64,000 nucleotides of DNA, taken from positions 54,279 through 118,278 of the forward strand of contig JABVXV010000196.1 of the NCBI GenBank assembly GCA_013365325.1. Direction: 5' to 3'. Position 1 is the first letter of the stretch; the number at the start of each line of letters is the position of its first letter. The notes beneath the pieces are model-generated. The model had not been told where the DNA came from, did no database searches, and saw nothing but the letters and a program-made list of their open reading frames with translations. This document shows positions 53,701-64,000 of this stretch, piece by piece. Position numbers and translations under genes: made by a program. Source of the DNA: Dipetalonema caudispina. Lineage: Eukaryota > Nematoda > Chromadorea > Rhabditida > Onchocercidae.

Positions 53701-56700
53701 GCTACCTCAACATTATTTCTCAAGTGTTTTTGATCATCCTCATTTTATGGTAAAATATTTAAACTCAAAAAGTTTTCACAGATAATTTTATCCAGCGAAA
53801 TTTAATTTTCTTCTTTATCAGGGAACAAATTACTTGTTATCAATATTCATAACATCGGAGGATGGCTTGCATATGCAGGATTTACAACTAAAATCCCGAA
53901 ACTGTGAAGTTTTACTTGGTTGCGCAGTCCCATACATTTACTTCGTTCGCAAAGTCAGCTCTCATTTTATTTTTCCGTAAATAACAATTTTATCCTTTAT
54001 AATTATTCCTTTCATACTAACTTCTTCTACATTAAATAATTTCAAACATTTTTCGAGGATAATGATGAAAACGAAAATCGCAATAATGAGATGAATATTG
54101 GAAATTTGCTATTGCGCCAAGTTCTTCGAGAATTTATTGGACTTGAGAATTCTGACACAACTACTAAAGAAGTACAGATCAGTTGTACTACCATAATATG
54201 TTTTTATGTGTTAGTTGAAAGATTAAAATTTCTACCATTTTAATTATAATTAAAAGGAAAAATTGAAGTTTCAAGGATGATAAAGTATATACTGCAGGCA
54301 ATGATGAACTTTTCATATTATATGGCAGTTGATAAAATGGATGAAGCATTTAAAGCTATCAAATTTATTAAAAGGTTTGAATTTATTGACTTTCAAATAT
54401 TTTAAAAATGACTTCACTATCAAACCCATATAATTTCGTCACTCATTGATTTATTCTAGTTTACTCAATATATGTTCTATTCTAGTGAAAATGCTTGGGA
54501 ACATATGGCGTATATGTGCATCAAAACGCGACGTCTTGATGTAGCCTTGGTATGTCTCGGAAATATGGGACATGCGTGCGGTGCAAGAGCTTTAAGAAGA
54601 TCAATGAAACACAGTGATCCTCTCGACGTTCAAGCGGCTATCTTGGCCATTCAATTAGGCCTAGTGGTAAATCTTAAGGCTGGAAAAATGTGAGAAACGA
54701 TGTGTGTGCATTTTATCATTTCGTTAAAATTGATGTAAGAAGCTTTGAAAGAACTCTTTAATAAAGGAAATTTTAGGATGAAGCACAGGCACTTTTTGCA
54801 AATTGTGGTCGATATGATTTGGTCAATCGCCTTTTGCAAACACGAAATCGTTGGGATGAAGTTTGTGAAAAGAATTTGAAAAAGACTATTGTTCGAAATT
54901 CATCTTTAAATTCAATTTTAAATTTAAGTGGGGTCTGTGAAATCACCAAAATTTCAGGCTCTAAAAATTGCTGAAAAGCATGATCGAATACATTTACGGA
55001 ATACATACTACAATTATGCAAATTACCTCGAGTCGCTTAATTCAACTGATGCTGCAATCGAAAAGTCCGTTATTCAAATTTCAAGCTATCGAAAACGCTA
55101 TTTCTTTACGTAATATGCATTAAATTTAAAATTCATAATCCAGAAAGTAAATTTTAGCTACGAGAAGTCAGGCACACATCGTTTCGAAGTACCACGGATG
55201 CTATTTGACCATCCTGAAATGCTTGAAACTTATGTGAAGAAAACGAAAGATTCGTAAGTCTGCGAAATTCTGAGTGAATTGATATCCCGGGAAAAAAGGA
55301 GGCAACAACTAATAATTCAACTTGCGCTTTAATTAGATCCTATGATTCACTATAAAAATATTATCGTAGAATGTCTATCACTTTTCATTATTATTATTAT
55401 TTGTGATTTTAATCTGATAACTAATTAAAACAAATTTTAATACTACAGAGGTATACAAAAATGGTGGGCTCAATATATGGAAAGTAAAGGTGATGTGAAA
55501 GTAGCACGTTTGTATTATCAATATGCCAAAGATTATTTATCAGTTGTTCGCCTACTTTGTCGTAGCAACAATGCAGATGAAGTGAGTCATGCAAAAAATT
55601 TCTTTTTATAAATTTAGATTAGGTTTAGATTAAAAGCGTAAATTTGCATTAAAATTATAAGTTAATTTTCAAAATTTAGTAATGACATGTATTACAAGAA
55701 AAAGTATATTAAGTGAAAAAGAAGAATTTAATAATTTCGCATGAATCGCAATTTAAGAAAAAGCCCAAAAGTTATTGGGTCTTCGACAAATTTCCATAAT
55801 TGAGCTTACTCTCTAATAAATGTATACCTTTTTGTACAGCATCATTTCTTACTTTTAGGCAGTCGAAATAGCAAATAGTAGTGATGATAAAGCAGCTTGC
55901 TATCATTTGGGACAATATTTTGAAGCGCATGGTGACCCAAATATGGCGGTAATGTTCTTCACGAAAGCGCATGCATGCAGCAATGCATTACGTCTTGCTA
56001 AAGTACTTATTGTGTCTTATTTACTCTATTGGTTCACAATTTGTAGTACATTATGGAAGTTACGCATGAAATTCTGAATGAAGCTAAGTAATAGGTGAAA
56101 CATTGGGGTATGTCATCTATAATATTTCAACTATTTATTTAGCGTTTTTTGAGTCAAGTGTTGTGATTAAAAAGCTTATTTTTGTTAAATTAAGTTTAAA
56201 CTGAATAAAAATTCATTTTCACATAATATTATGCAGGAGAACAATATGAAAGATAAAATTGCCAATCTAGCTTTAATGGCTGGTGAAAATGAACTTGTTG
56301 AAGCAGCGCAATACTATGAAAATATATCGGGACAAGCTGATAAAGCTGTCATGTTATATCATAAGGTAGACCTGAATTAAACAAATAATTTTTGAAGCCT
56401 AAAACTTTATTTGAGTTTAAAAAATTTGGACCTCAAAAAATTTCTGACTACTCATAGCTAACTAGTTTGTACCATATTTTGATTTTTCCCATTATTGTAA
56501 TGTTTGATCAGTTCAAAATACAAAAAAAAAAGAAAAAAGTCAAAAGAAGTCGAGCATTTTTCCATTTTTTTCAGGCTGGTATGATTAATCGGGCTCTTGA
56601 CCTAGCATTTCGTACCGAGCAATTCAGTGCATTAGATTTGATCACCAATGAGCTGGATGAAAATTCGGATCCACGAATACTAGAACGAGCTGCGGAATTT

Positions 56701-58855
56701 TTCGAAAGTAATCAACAATATAACAAAGCTGTTCAACTTTTGGCCTATTCGAAAAGGGTATGTATAGATTAACAGCAATTATGAATAAATGTGAGAGAAA
56801 ACAAGTCCTGAAATTTATAAAAAATTGCGAAATTGATGAAATTATTTGGCTGAATTTTATCGCCGAATTCTTCACAGATTAGTTCAGTTTCCGAAACATT
56901 AATCATTTATAGTACTCAAAAGCAATTGATTTATGCAAACAGAGGAATGTTCCAATGAGCGAAGCATTAGCAGAGGCATTAACACCTTCGAAAGGTAACA
57001 AGTATTTGAATAAAAATTTAAAACTAGTGTTGAGTTTGTTCCAATAAAATCCTAGTCAATTATGAATGAAGGAATTTTCAATTAGTTTTAGTTATTCAAA
57101 TGCAGATTCCAGCTAATTAAAGAGAATTGAAGTAACTAAATAAAATTTAAGATAACTGTGAAATTGTAGAATGAAATATTGTTTTGCTTGAAGCTTAAAG
57201 CTTTTTGCTATAATCTTCTTAAAGCAAAGAGACCATAACAGAGAAACTCTTTAAACAATTGTTGATTCAGAAGAAATATCGAATGAGACTGAGAGGGCAA
57301 AGTTTTTGGAATCAATAGCTGAATGTTGCGTGCAGCAACGGAATTATCACTTTGCAGCGAAAAAGTATACTCAAGCTGGAAATAAATTAGACGTGAATTT
57401 TTTATTCACTTATATTAACATAATATAACAAGTCGAGTTTAGAAAGAGTGTTTATGATTAAAGCTGTTAGTTGTTAGAAACTGCGAACTTTTCTCTTGCA
57501 TCTAAAGCAGCGAACAATTTGACCATTAGTAGAAGCTTACCATAGAAAGTACTGAATTTAGTTTAGAATTTCTAAATTTCCTTTACATTTTAAGCAACTG
57601 TTGAAATAAAATTCGACAAATGGCTGTACAAAGTTAAACATTGTTGAAAGAATTATCAGCGAATAGCAGATCATACAAGTTTTTCAGTTTTAGTAATTGA
57701 ACTCAAATTATTTCACCATATTTTAGGCCATGCGATCATTAATCAAATCAGGTGACACTAGAAGGATCATATTTTTTGCGACAGCAGCAAGAAATAAAGA
57801 AATTTATATTCTAGCAGCTAATTACTTGCAAACGTTGAATTGGAAAGAAGATTGTGATCTGATGAAACAAATTGAGTCGTTTTACCACAAAGCTAATGCA
57901 TACGAACATTTATCGAGTTTCTATGAAGCTTGTGCACAGGTATTTATTTGCTTAGTCACTTGCTATACTTCGTTGGAATTATTTCACCTCAAGAAATATA
58001 CATAATTATTCACTAGTTTGTAAAAATGAATCAGAAGTGAGAATGAGTGGTTTCATTTCAGGTTGAAATTGATGATTATCGTGATTACAATAAAGCGGTT
58101 GATGCACTTAACGAAGCATTACGTTGTGTTACGAAAGCATTACAAAACAATCCAAAAAATGAAGAATATTTAACGGAAAAACAAGTCGAATTACATCAAG
58201 CTATTGGAAATATTAGAGAATTTATCCAAATTAAAACGTAAAAATACTTTTCAAGATTTAAATAAAATTTAAATTCCATTAAATAAAATTTAAGTTCGGG
58301 TTTTTCCATTAGTTTTATCCATATAAAACATTCAAAATTCATACTTTCAGTGTTTATGAATTGGATCCCATCGATGCAATACGGCAGTTAGAAGCACTTG
58401 CAGATGACAAGCAAGCCTGTAAGAATATACGGCTTGGTGACATCTATGCTGTGATGATTGCATACAATGTCCACAAGACAAACTACAGAAAAGTACATAT
58501 TTAAAATTGCAAGAATTTAGATTGTTACTCGTTTTTCAATCTGGTAACTTGGAAAAAATAGAATAAATTATGGGATTTCTCTTACAGTTTTACTAGCTTT
58601 TAGGCCTACTCACTAATACAGCAACTGAGAGAACGTGAGCCACGTGTCGAGCTGAATCATTACGTCAACAAAGAAATACAAGACATCATTCGTGACGAGC
58701 TAAAACTGCCATATTTCGTTGATGATGGGGAAAATGAATTGGAATCTGGTGAAGATCAACAACTTGATGTTGATGAGGTGGATTATAGCTATGCAATGAA
58801 AAGACATTTTCGACAAGACAGCAAGGCATTCGATGAAAAAGATTTAGAACTTTAA
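47724..58855 (+). CDS. IFT140: IFT140, intraflagellar transport complex A subunit (CHE-11 orthologue)
   Basis: IFT140 is a core subunit of IFT-A, which carries retrograde transport and membrane-protein entry in cilia; in nematodes it acts in ciliated sensory neurons. My model has 34 exons: 47724-47900, 48573-48711, 48890-49050, 49203-49321, 49540-49636, 49891-49980, 50119-50244, 50455-50543, 50614-50720, 50937-51055, 51125-51232, 51637-51777, 52067-52216, 52371-52498, 52616-52748, 53040-53188, 53291-53411, 53822-53953, 54058-54171, 54298-54374, 54486-54666, 54777-54860, 54958-55109, 55158-55253, 55449-55581, 55859-56002, 56237-56365, 56575-56757, 56913-56994, 57271-57392, 57727-57939, 58062-58237, 58351-58492 and 58604-58855 (1521 aa; human 1462). 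The N-terminal half is WD repeats ([55 protein letters not shown]). The C-terminal half is TPR-like: [108 protein letters not shown]. The tail is acidic. Uncertain points: exon 4 uses a GTTTTC donor; exon 23 could end at 55064; an extra 66-nt exon near 53665 is possible. Confidence 0.96.
49503..49521. repeat. Short (ACA)n microsatellite in an IFT140 intron
   Basis: Six ACA/AAC units in a row inside the intron before exon 5. Simple sequence, no inferred function. Confidence 0.6.
50671..50825 (+). repeat. Perfect 73-bp tandem duplication spanning an IFT140 exon end and donor
   Basis: The 73 bases 50671-50743 are repeated without a single difference at 50744-50816, followed by the first 9 bases of a third copy. 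Each unit starts TTTCAGTGCAACAG, includes the last 44 nt of exon 9, its GTGAAT donor and 23 bases of intron. The second copy thus forms a complete pseudo-exon (50750-50793) with its own TTTCAG acceptor and GTGAAT donor inside intron 9. Including it would shift the frame by 44 nt, whereas exon 9 joins exon 10 directly in phase. Confidence 0.9.
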
Positions 58856-58897
58856 TTTGAAGTAGTGGAAAATGATATAAACTGGATTTGATGCAGT

Positions 58898-58907
58898 AAT
58901 AAATAAA
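58898..58907 (+). terminator. Polyadenylation signals of IFT140
   Basis: Two overlapping AATAAA hexamers, 43-47 bases after the IFT140 stop codon. Confidence 0.65.
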
Positions 58908-60576
58908 AGTATTTCCAGTTCTAAGAGGCATATTTCTGATATTTTCGTTGCTTTTCCCTTTCTGATATTTTTGTGAACATGTAATGCTTGTCAAGTCATT
59001 AAATTAGACATCAATTTCAAATCATTATAGTTGATAAACAAATCATTTTAACTCAATAGAAATTATAACATCAACATATTTTTGCTAACAAGAAATCATT
59101 CCTGTAGTACAGAGACCTGTCATTTTTGTTTAGATGAAATCTTCAACTGAATTGAAGCGCCTTACTGTTTATGGAATCATTTTCTTTAGACAATGCTTGA
59201 ACAAAGGTCAGATAAATATGGTGAATGAAGAAAAATTTTGTTGTCTCCAAGGGTAAATCATCAAAATATTGATTTGTGATGAACAATATTTTCTTATATC
59301 AGATGAAGTGTATTTTAAGGATGGAAATCAAGTAATCAACTCCTATTCAACTTTGGTATTTCGATTTAAATACTCCTTGAAGTCCCTAATATTTATCCAA
59401 GAAGTGCATTCTGAATATCCTCATAACAACAATGCTTCAGAACACCCAATTGAGAGATGAATACGATCTCTCCCAAACACTACCTCTTAAGCGAATGGAT
59501 AATACAGCAATAATTAATTGAATTGAAGATATCCGCCTATTTGTGTATATCATACACGTAAACTATTTTAAAAATTAAAGACTATCGAAAAGCAACAAAT
59601 TGCTTTGAAATTTTTGCATATAAACACTTAATTCACATGGTCAACGCTTTCTACTATCTATAAGTGGCTTTACCTCAAAATTAGCTTACATCGACAATTG
59701 TGAAATTAAGATTAACAGCTTGTAATTTTTCGCCACACCGTTTTCCTTCAAATTCGAAATCTACTAATATACTCAATTTAGGTGAAAAATGTATTCAAAA
59801 CATCTGTTTATATTCAAAATGTAGTTATGTAAAACTTGTTACACATAAATTTAGTCATGCAAAGATTCTTGAAGTAATGTATAGTATTACTTAGTGAAAT
59901 TTCTACCTTTCTCTCTGAAAAAATTTTTAATTGAGTTTCAATGCAAAATTTTATTTTTTATGTTTAAAAACATCGGAAATATTAAAAGTCTACTTGCAGG
60001 ATTTTTGAACAAAGAGATCCTCAATAGTTTTATGAACAGTATTAATACTAAATGGATAATTGACAGCAAACTTTTTAAATCGACTCTTAGTGCATGTTTC
60101 GATGTAAGATATCACCTTTAGCAAATTATAAATGCATCGCTAAAAAGCTTCATAAACATCTGCAACATCCCTGAAATCATGCATCAGAAATAACGATGTC
60201 GGTATCATTTAGCAATATTAGCTAATTAAAATTAATCGAAATTAAAAGTTAACATTTCCATTTCAGCAAGTGCGAAGATTCATCTTTTCGGACATATTTT
60301 CTATCCACACCGATCACCTTATGTAAGTCGATTTCCTCAGGTTACTATTTTGCCCTTCACAATTGCAAAATTATATAACATATTAAATATGATTTCTTCA
60401 TAATATTCAAATAAGACATTCAAAATTGTTATCAAAATTATGACATACAATTTTGAAAACTAAGATCACAAAGAAATCGATCTTTTCTTCACTAGGAAAT
60501 TGTATACAATTGAACAAATCAGCGTAGAAATAAAATAAATCCATCCAGTCGGAAAGATGGCTTGATTTCTTCATCC
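58908..60576. other. Tail-to-tail intergenic region with one exon-like segment
   Basis: This lies between IFT140 (+) and the receptor gene (-). Mostly non-coding. One plus-strand segment, 60267-60322, is flanked by ATTTCAG and a perfect GTAAGT and is open in all three frames, but no partner exon was found. Confidence 0.35.
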
Positions 60577-62540
60577 TCAAGAGCCAACAACAGTAGTTGA
60601 TTGAATCTGATGTTTCCGTTTATAGAATATCGATTTGAAACTATAAATTGCAGCACGCCGAAGATCGCCTTGACGACATACGAACAGCGTTATTATATTG
60701 AAGGAATTCAAAAAAGGTAAATACACACAAGCGATAACAACAGTCCGTGATCTTGTAGAAGGATCCAGTATGTGACAATATTGCACCATTGACGGTACTA
60801 CTGCGAGAACTGTAAAACGACGAAAATCCGAATTACAGATACAGAATATAAGACTGTGTGAAGAAACAACTGTCGTAAAATTCGTTACCAAATAAACATT
60901 GATTGGTCTTATATCCAAAAGTGGAAGAAGTCATAAATGAGACTTCTATTCGCATAATTTATTTAATGGATTTTCTACCTGAAATATCAAAGAATGACAC
61001 TGTTTCGTTATCATTGAAAGAACAGAAATGTTGATAGAAATTGAATGAGGAACATACAAAATGTAAAACAGCAAGAGATCAGTGCCGTTTGAGTGTATCG
61101 CTTTTGATTATCCAGAAAATGTGACAAATCGCGGTTATATGAATGAGTGGTAAGGAATTGCGCACTGAATTTCCTGAAAGTAATAATGATATGATTAAAT
61201 TTCCATTAATATTTAAATTTGATTTTATTGATGTTGCAATGTGTTATGAAATAGATAAAAAATGACAATTAATAGAATGAATATGTTTGTATTGCTATAT
61301 GTTTATTTATTTTACATATTGTTTTGTATGTTAGTTTGTAACAATAAATGATAGGATTGCTTTCGATTTGTTGTACTCTGTGTCAATCACTTGTATATAT
61401 TCCTGTTATAGATTGTTGGCGGTATTTATAAAGTCGAAATGATTCTGATAAATGTCGTGTTCAACTGAATTTACTGAATGGAGACTTAATGGGACAAATT
61501 CTTTTCAAGCCATACTTTTTCAGAATGATGACAACAACAACCATAAAAGCAACACTCATCAATGAAGCACTGGAAGCCATATGTAACGAAACGAAATAAA
61601 ATTGCGATGTGTATACGCTTTGCAATCTGGAAGAGTTATCTTCCTGTAAATTTTAAAAGTAAAAAGTTTTTGTTCTATTTTCAAAAGTGTTTGACTACAA
61701 TGGTTTTGATATCAAAAGATACAGTTAACAAGAGGATGATCATTTGTTTCTAGCAAACATTACTTACATGCAAAGATTAGATATGTGCCGATTCGGTTCA
61801 ATTAAACTTGCAGTAGCAGCAGTAATTACCACAATGGCAGTAATTGCATATTGTGCGGCAATTAATGAATAACTTATACGTGTGCTGTGAATATAGTAAT
61901 ATATTGGAAATGCTACAACACAAAGCCTTTCCATGCTGTTCATCAACAAACTGATTTCATTCAAAAAAAGTACTGTTAGAAGAAGAAGGGATATCTGAAA
62001 GTTTTTATGATTTACTTTTTTGTGTTTTTCCGTTTTAAATTTGTTGTATTCATAATATTTTAATTTAATTTTGTAAGATATCAGCAAAAGCAAATAATTC
62101 CCGGAATTTTATCTGAGAAATAAACAAACACTCAGCACGCATTCGTGATGAATAATTAGTATTCCACCGTCCTGAAGGATTAATCGTTTCATTCCCAGTA
62201 GTACCACGGTGATTCCGGTTAGTCCGTTGTTGAGGAATACAACAGCAAGAACTAAATATGAGCCCCTGAAATACTTTAGTTTGTTCATATGTTATCTGTA
62301 CACTGATTTGGAGCGATCGTGGTAGTTTCAACTGCTTTTTCCTAGAGATTTTCAGATCAAATTGTTCACTAAACTATGCTGGGCGTTCATTTTGACAGCA
62401 TCTTTATAGGATAAATCGATTGACCTGAGTGTTTTACGTGTCATCACAAGTAGAAAGGTAGGAATATTGACCAGTACGAGCATTGTACCGATAACCAAAT
62501 ACGCGTAAGTGCGTAAAATATAATTGATCCTTGCTAGCAT
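60577..62540 (-). CDS. Seven-transmembrane serpentine receptor (nematode chemoreceptor type)
   Basis: A rhodopsin-like nematode receptor. Exons: 62540-62425, 62265-62130, 61994-61768, 61626-61516, 61173-61058 and 60809-60577 (312 aa), all in phase. Seven hydrophobic segments follow in order: TM1 YAYLVIGTMLVLVNIPTFLL, TM2 SYLVLAVVFLNNGLTGITVV, TM3 ISLLLLTVLFLNEISLLM, TM4 SLIAAQYAITAIVVITAATA, TM5 SLMSVAFMVVVVIILKK, TM6 ALISCCFTFFLAVVPSMV and TM7 VVIACVYLPFLNSFNII. MTRKTLR after TM1 is the usual basic first loop. MERLCVVAFPIYYY after TM3 takes the place of the DRY motif and is typical of nematode families such as srsx. Cysteines in HHEC before TM3 and NLC in the second extracellular loop could form the usual disulfide. 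The ligand is unknown. Such receptors are commonly sensory, but an internal peptide receptor is equally possible. The exon-1 donor GTCAAT is weak; a longer exon 1 with a stronger-looking donor would disrupt TM2. Confidence 0.8.
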
Positions 62541-64000
62541 TTACTCCTGTTTACAGCGGCGTTGACACTTTCAATTATTACTTGTCTATAACAGATCATT
62601 TGAAGTATGTAAAAAGGTACGGTAACTCATAATTTAAATAATCGGACCAGCAAAACTGCTTAGTGCTGCATGTCTTGCAATGATTTTGCAAAAGTAGTAA
62701 GTCGGCTGAATTAAGTCACTTGTAGATTATTAGAGAAAGGAGTTGTTGTTCCACACAATACAGTATGTAAGATTTGGCTTATCCAAAGTTTGGAAAAAAG
62801 TAACTTCAAATTACTTGCGTGTATTTATATGACACAATGGTAATTGAGAATAAATTTTTACATGCGAACATAAATTTGCCCTTTTAAATTAAACCTTTTG
62901 TTTTTTTCTAAGCTTTTAAAATTCGAAAGAAAAGAACCAAGAATCTCTTCAGTTTTTCTCAGTTATTTTTTTTGCTGTCCATTATTTAAATGTAAAATTT
63001 TATCTTTTCGGCTTAATAAATTCAACAGTAATGCTTTTATCCAATATAAAATGTATGCAAATCTCTGAAAAAACTAAGTCTCAGTAGGTATCGAAATTTA
63101 AAATTAACTGCTGCCGTAAGTTTTAGATCATTGTTGATATTATAATCAAAAGTGTGGAAAAGTTAAGAGTTATGATTGTTTATTATAATAATATTGATTA
63201 AAGCTGTAACCCGACTTTGAAGTATTTTGGCCCAGAAAAGCCTAGAAATGTTGGCCTCACTTGATTATTCGACATCTTTATCCTGGATGCAATCATTTGG
63301 CACGAAGCTAATAAATGAAACATTCCAATGCTATTTACGGAGAAAAGGAACGTTCTCACCAAATAGCATTGAAATTGAGAAAGATGCAAAAAAATCGAAT
63401 TTCGCACCGATAAAATTTTTGTTTCACACCATTCCCACGTTATTTTATTAAATTAAATGAAAAAATCGAATTATAGCAAAATGTCCGAAATATCGTAAAA
63501 AAAGCTTTCGTTAAATGCTCGGCAAAATAAAAGTGCATCGCAAATAAACTTTTCGAGGATTTTTGTAATAATGGAAAAAGTATTATACCGCAAAAGCGAC
63601 AAAATACCGGCGAAATAAAAATATAATAATTAAAATCTATTTAAAAAAGCAACAACAGTTGTTTTTGGAGTGAGTTATCGTTAGAGAAATGGGATTGGAG
63701 ACAAAACAAAAACGTGGTTTTAAAAGAAATGAAATTTTCACTTTTACTTTTTGCAATAGTAAATTTGATACATGTGCCGAAAAAAGATTTGTGAAGAGCA
63801 ATATTTTGTTGTTTAAATTGTTTTGCAAAGTTGAAATGTATAAAATACAAAAAAATCACTGGGATATATTTAAAAGACGAATACCTAATAGAAAAAGCAA
63901 ATAGTATTCTGGGATGGATCGGAAAGGAGAAAGAGCGGAAGAGGCTTAATTGAGGAGCTCTTATTTTCGACTACCAGAACGAAGATAGACCGATAATGAA
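62541..64000. other. Right-end region without assigned gene
   Basis: Upstream flank of the receptor gene. Open frames at 63227-63451 (+), 63198-63407 (-) and 63689-63904 (+) overlap on both strands, have no motifs and no in-phase partners. An exon of a gene continuing past 64000 cannot be excluded. Confidence 0.35.

Noticed and set aside
54058..54171. Acidic Asn/Asp/Glu block considered as a separate gene
   Set aside because: It is in phase with IFT140 exons on both sides and matches the linker before FVGLED in the human protein.
63198..63904. Overlapping open frames at the right edge
   Set aside because: They lie on both strands, without motifs, splice partners or family resemblance.

Overview
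The window reads as nuclear DNA of a nematode, most likely a filarial (spirurid) worm. It is strongly AT-rich. The genes are split into many short exons (mostly 60-250 nt) with GT..AG introns that usually end in TTTCAG or TTTTAG without a long pyrimidine tract. Several start codons lie just downstream of an unpaired acceptor of that type, as expected for spliced-leader trans-splicing. I saw no rRNA or tRNA genes, CRISPR array, prokaryotic operon or obvious transposon. All gene models below were assembled by hand from splice signals, reading phase and recalled family similarity. Coordinates run from start codon to stop codon, and exon boundaries are given in the evidence.

Layout, left to right. 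604-3403 (+): an orphan 418-residue protein I cannot name. 4032-5834 (-): remains of a nematode-type protein tyrosine phosphatase with two in-frame stops and a frameshift but an intact active-site loop. 8454-12208 (+): adenosine-deaminase-like ADAL. 12209-17383: no convincing gene. 17384-19687 (+): a putative secreted, cysteine-containing protein whose last reading frame is split by one TAA. 20582-23567 (+): SEC62. 24975-26685 (-): a probable 69-residue microprotein. 26974-29810 (-): an ACOT8/TesB-type acyl-CoA thioesterase homologue that seems to have lost catalytic residues. 29811-35754: AT-rich, with a diverged repeat pair and a small signal-peptide-like ORF. 35755-42096 (-): geranylgeranyltransferase-I beta subunit (PGGT1B), whose 3.7-kb second intron holds a complete same-strand gene resembling TAF1C (38601-41308). 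42909-46428 (-): mitochondrial ribosomal protein mL37. 47724-58855 (+): IFT140, 34 exons, with a perfect X-box (RFX/DAF-19 site) 697 bases upstream of its start codon. 60577-62540 (-): a seven-transmembrane serpentine receptor. 62541-64000: nothing assigned.

The genes do not form one pathway. SEC62 (ER translocation), PGGT1B (prenylation), mL37 (mitoribosome), TAF1C-like (rRNA transcription) and ADAL (nucleotide salvage) are housekeeping functions. IFT140 is a cilium gene, and the serpentine receptor could act in ciliated sensory neurons. mL37 and PGGT1B (with TAF1C inside it) lie head-to-tail on the minus strand and could be co-transcribed, as could the ACOT8 homologue and the microprotein 288 bases behind it. 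The most interesting observations are the X-box, the gene within a gene, the phosphatase remnant, the degenerate thioesterase and a perfect 73-base tandem duplication across an IFT140 splice donor.
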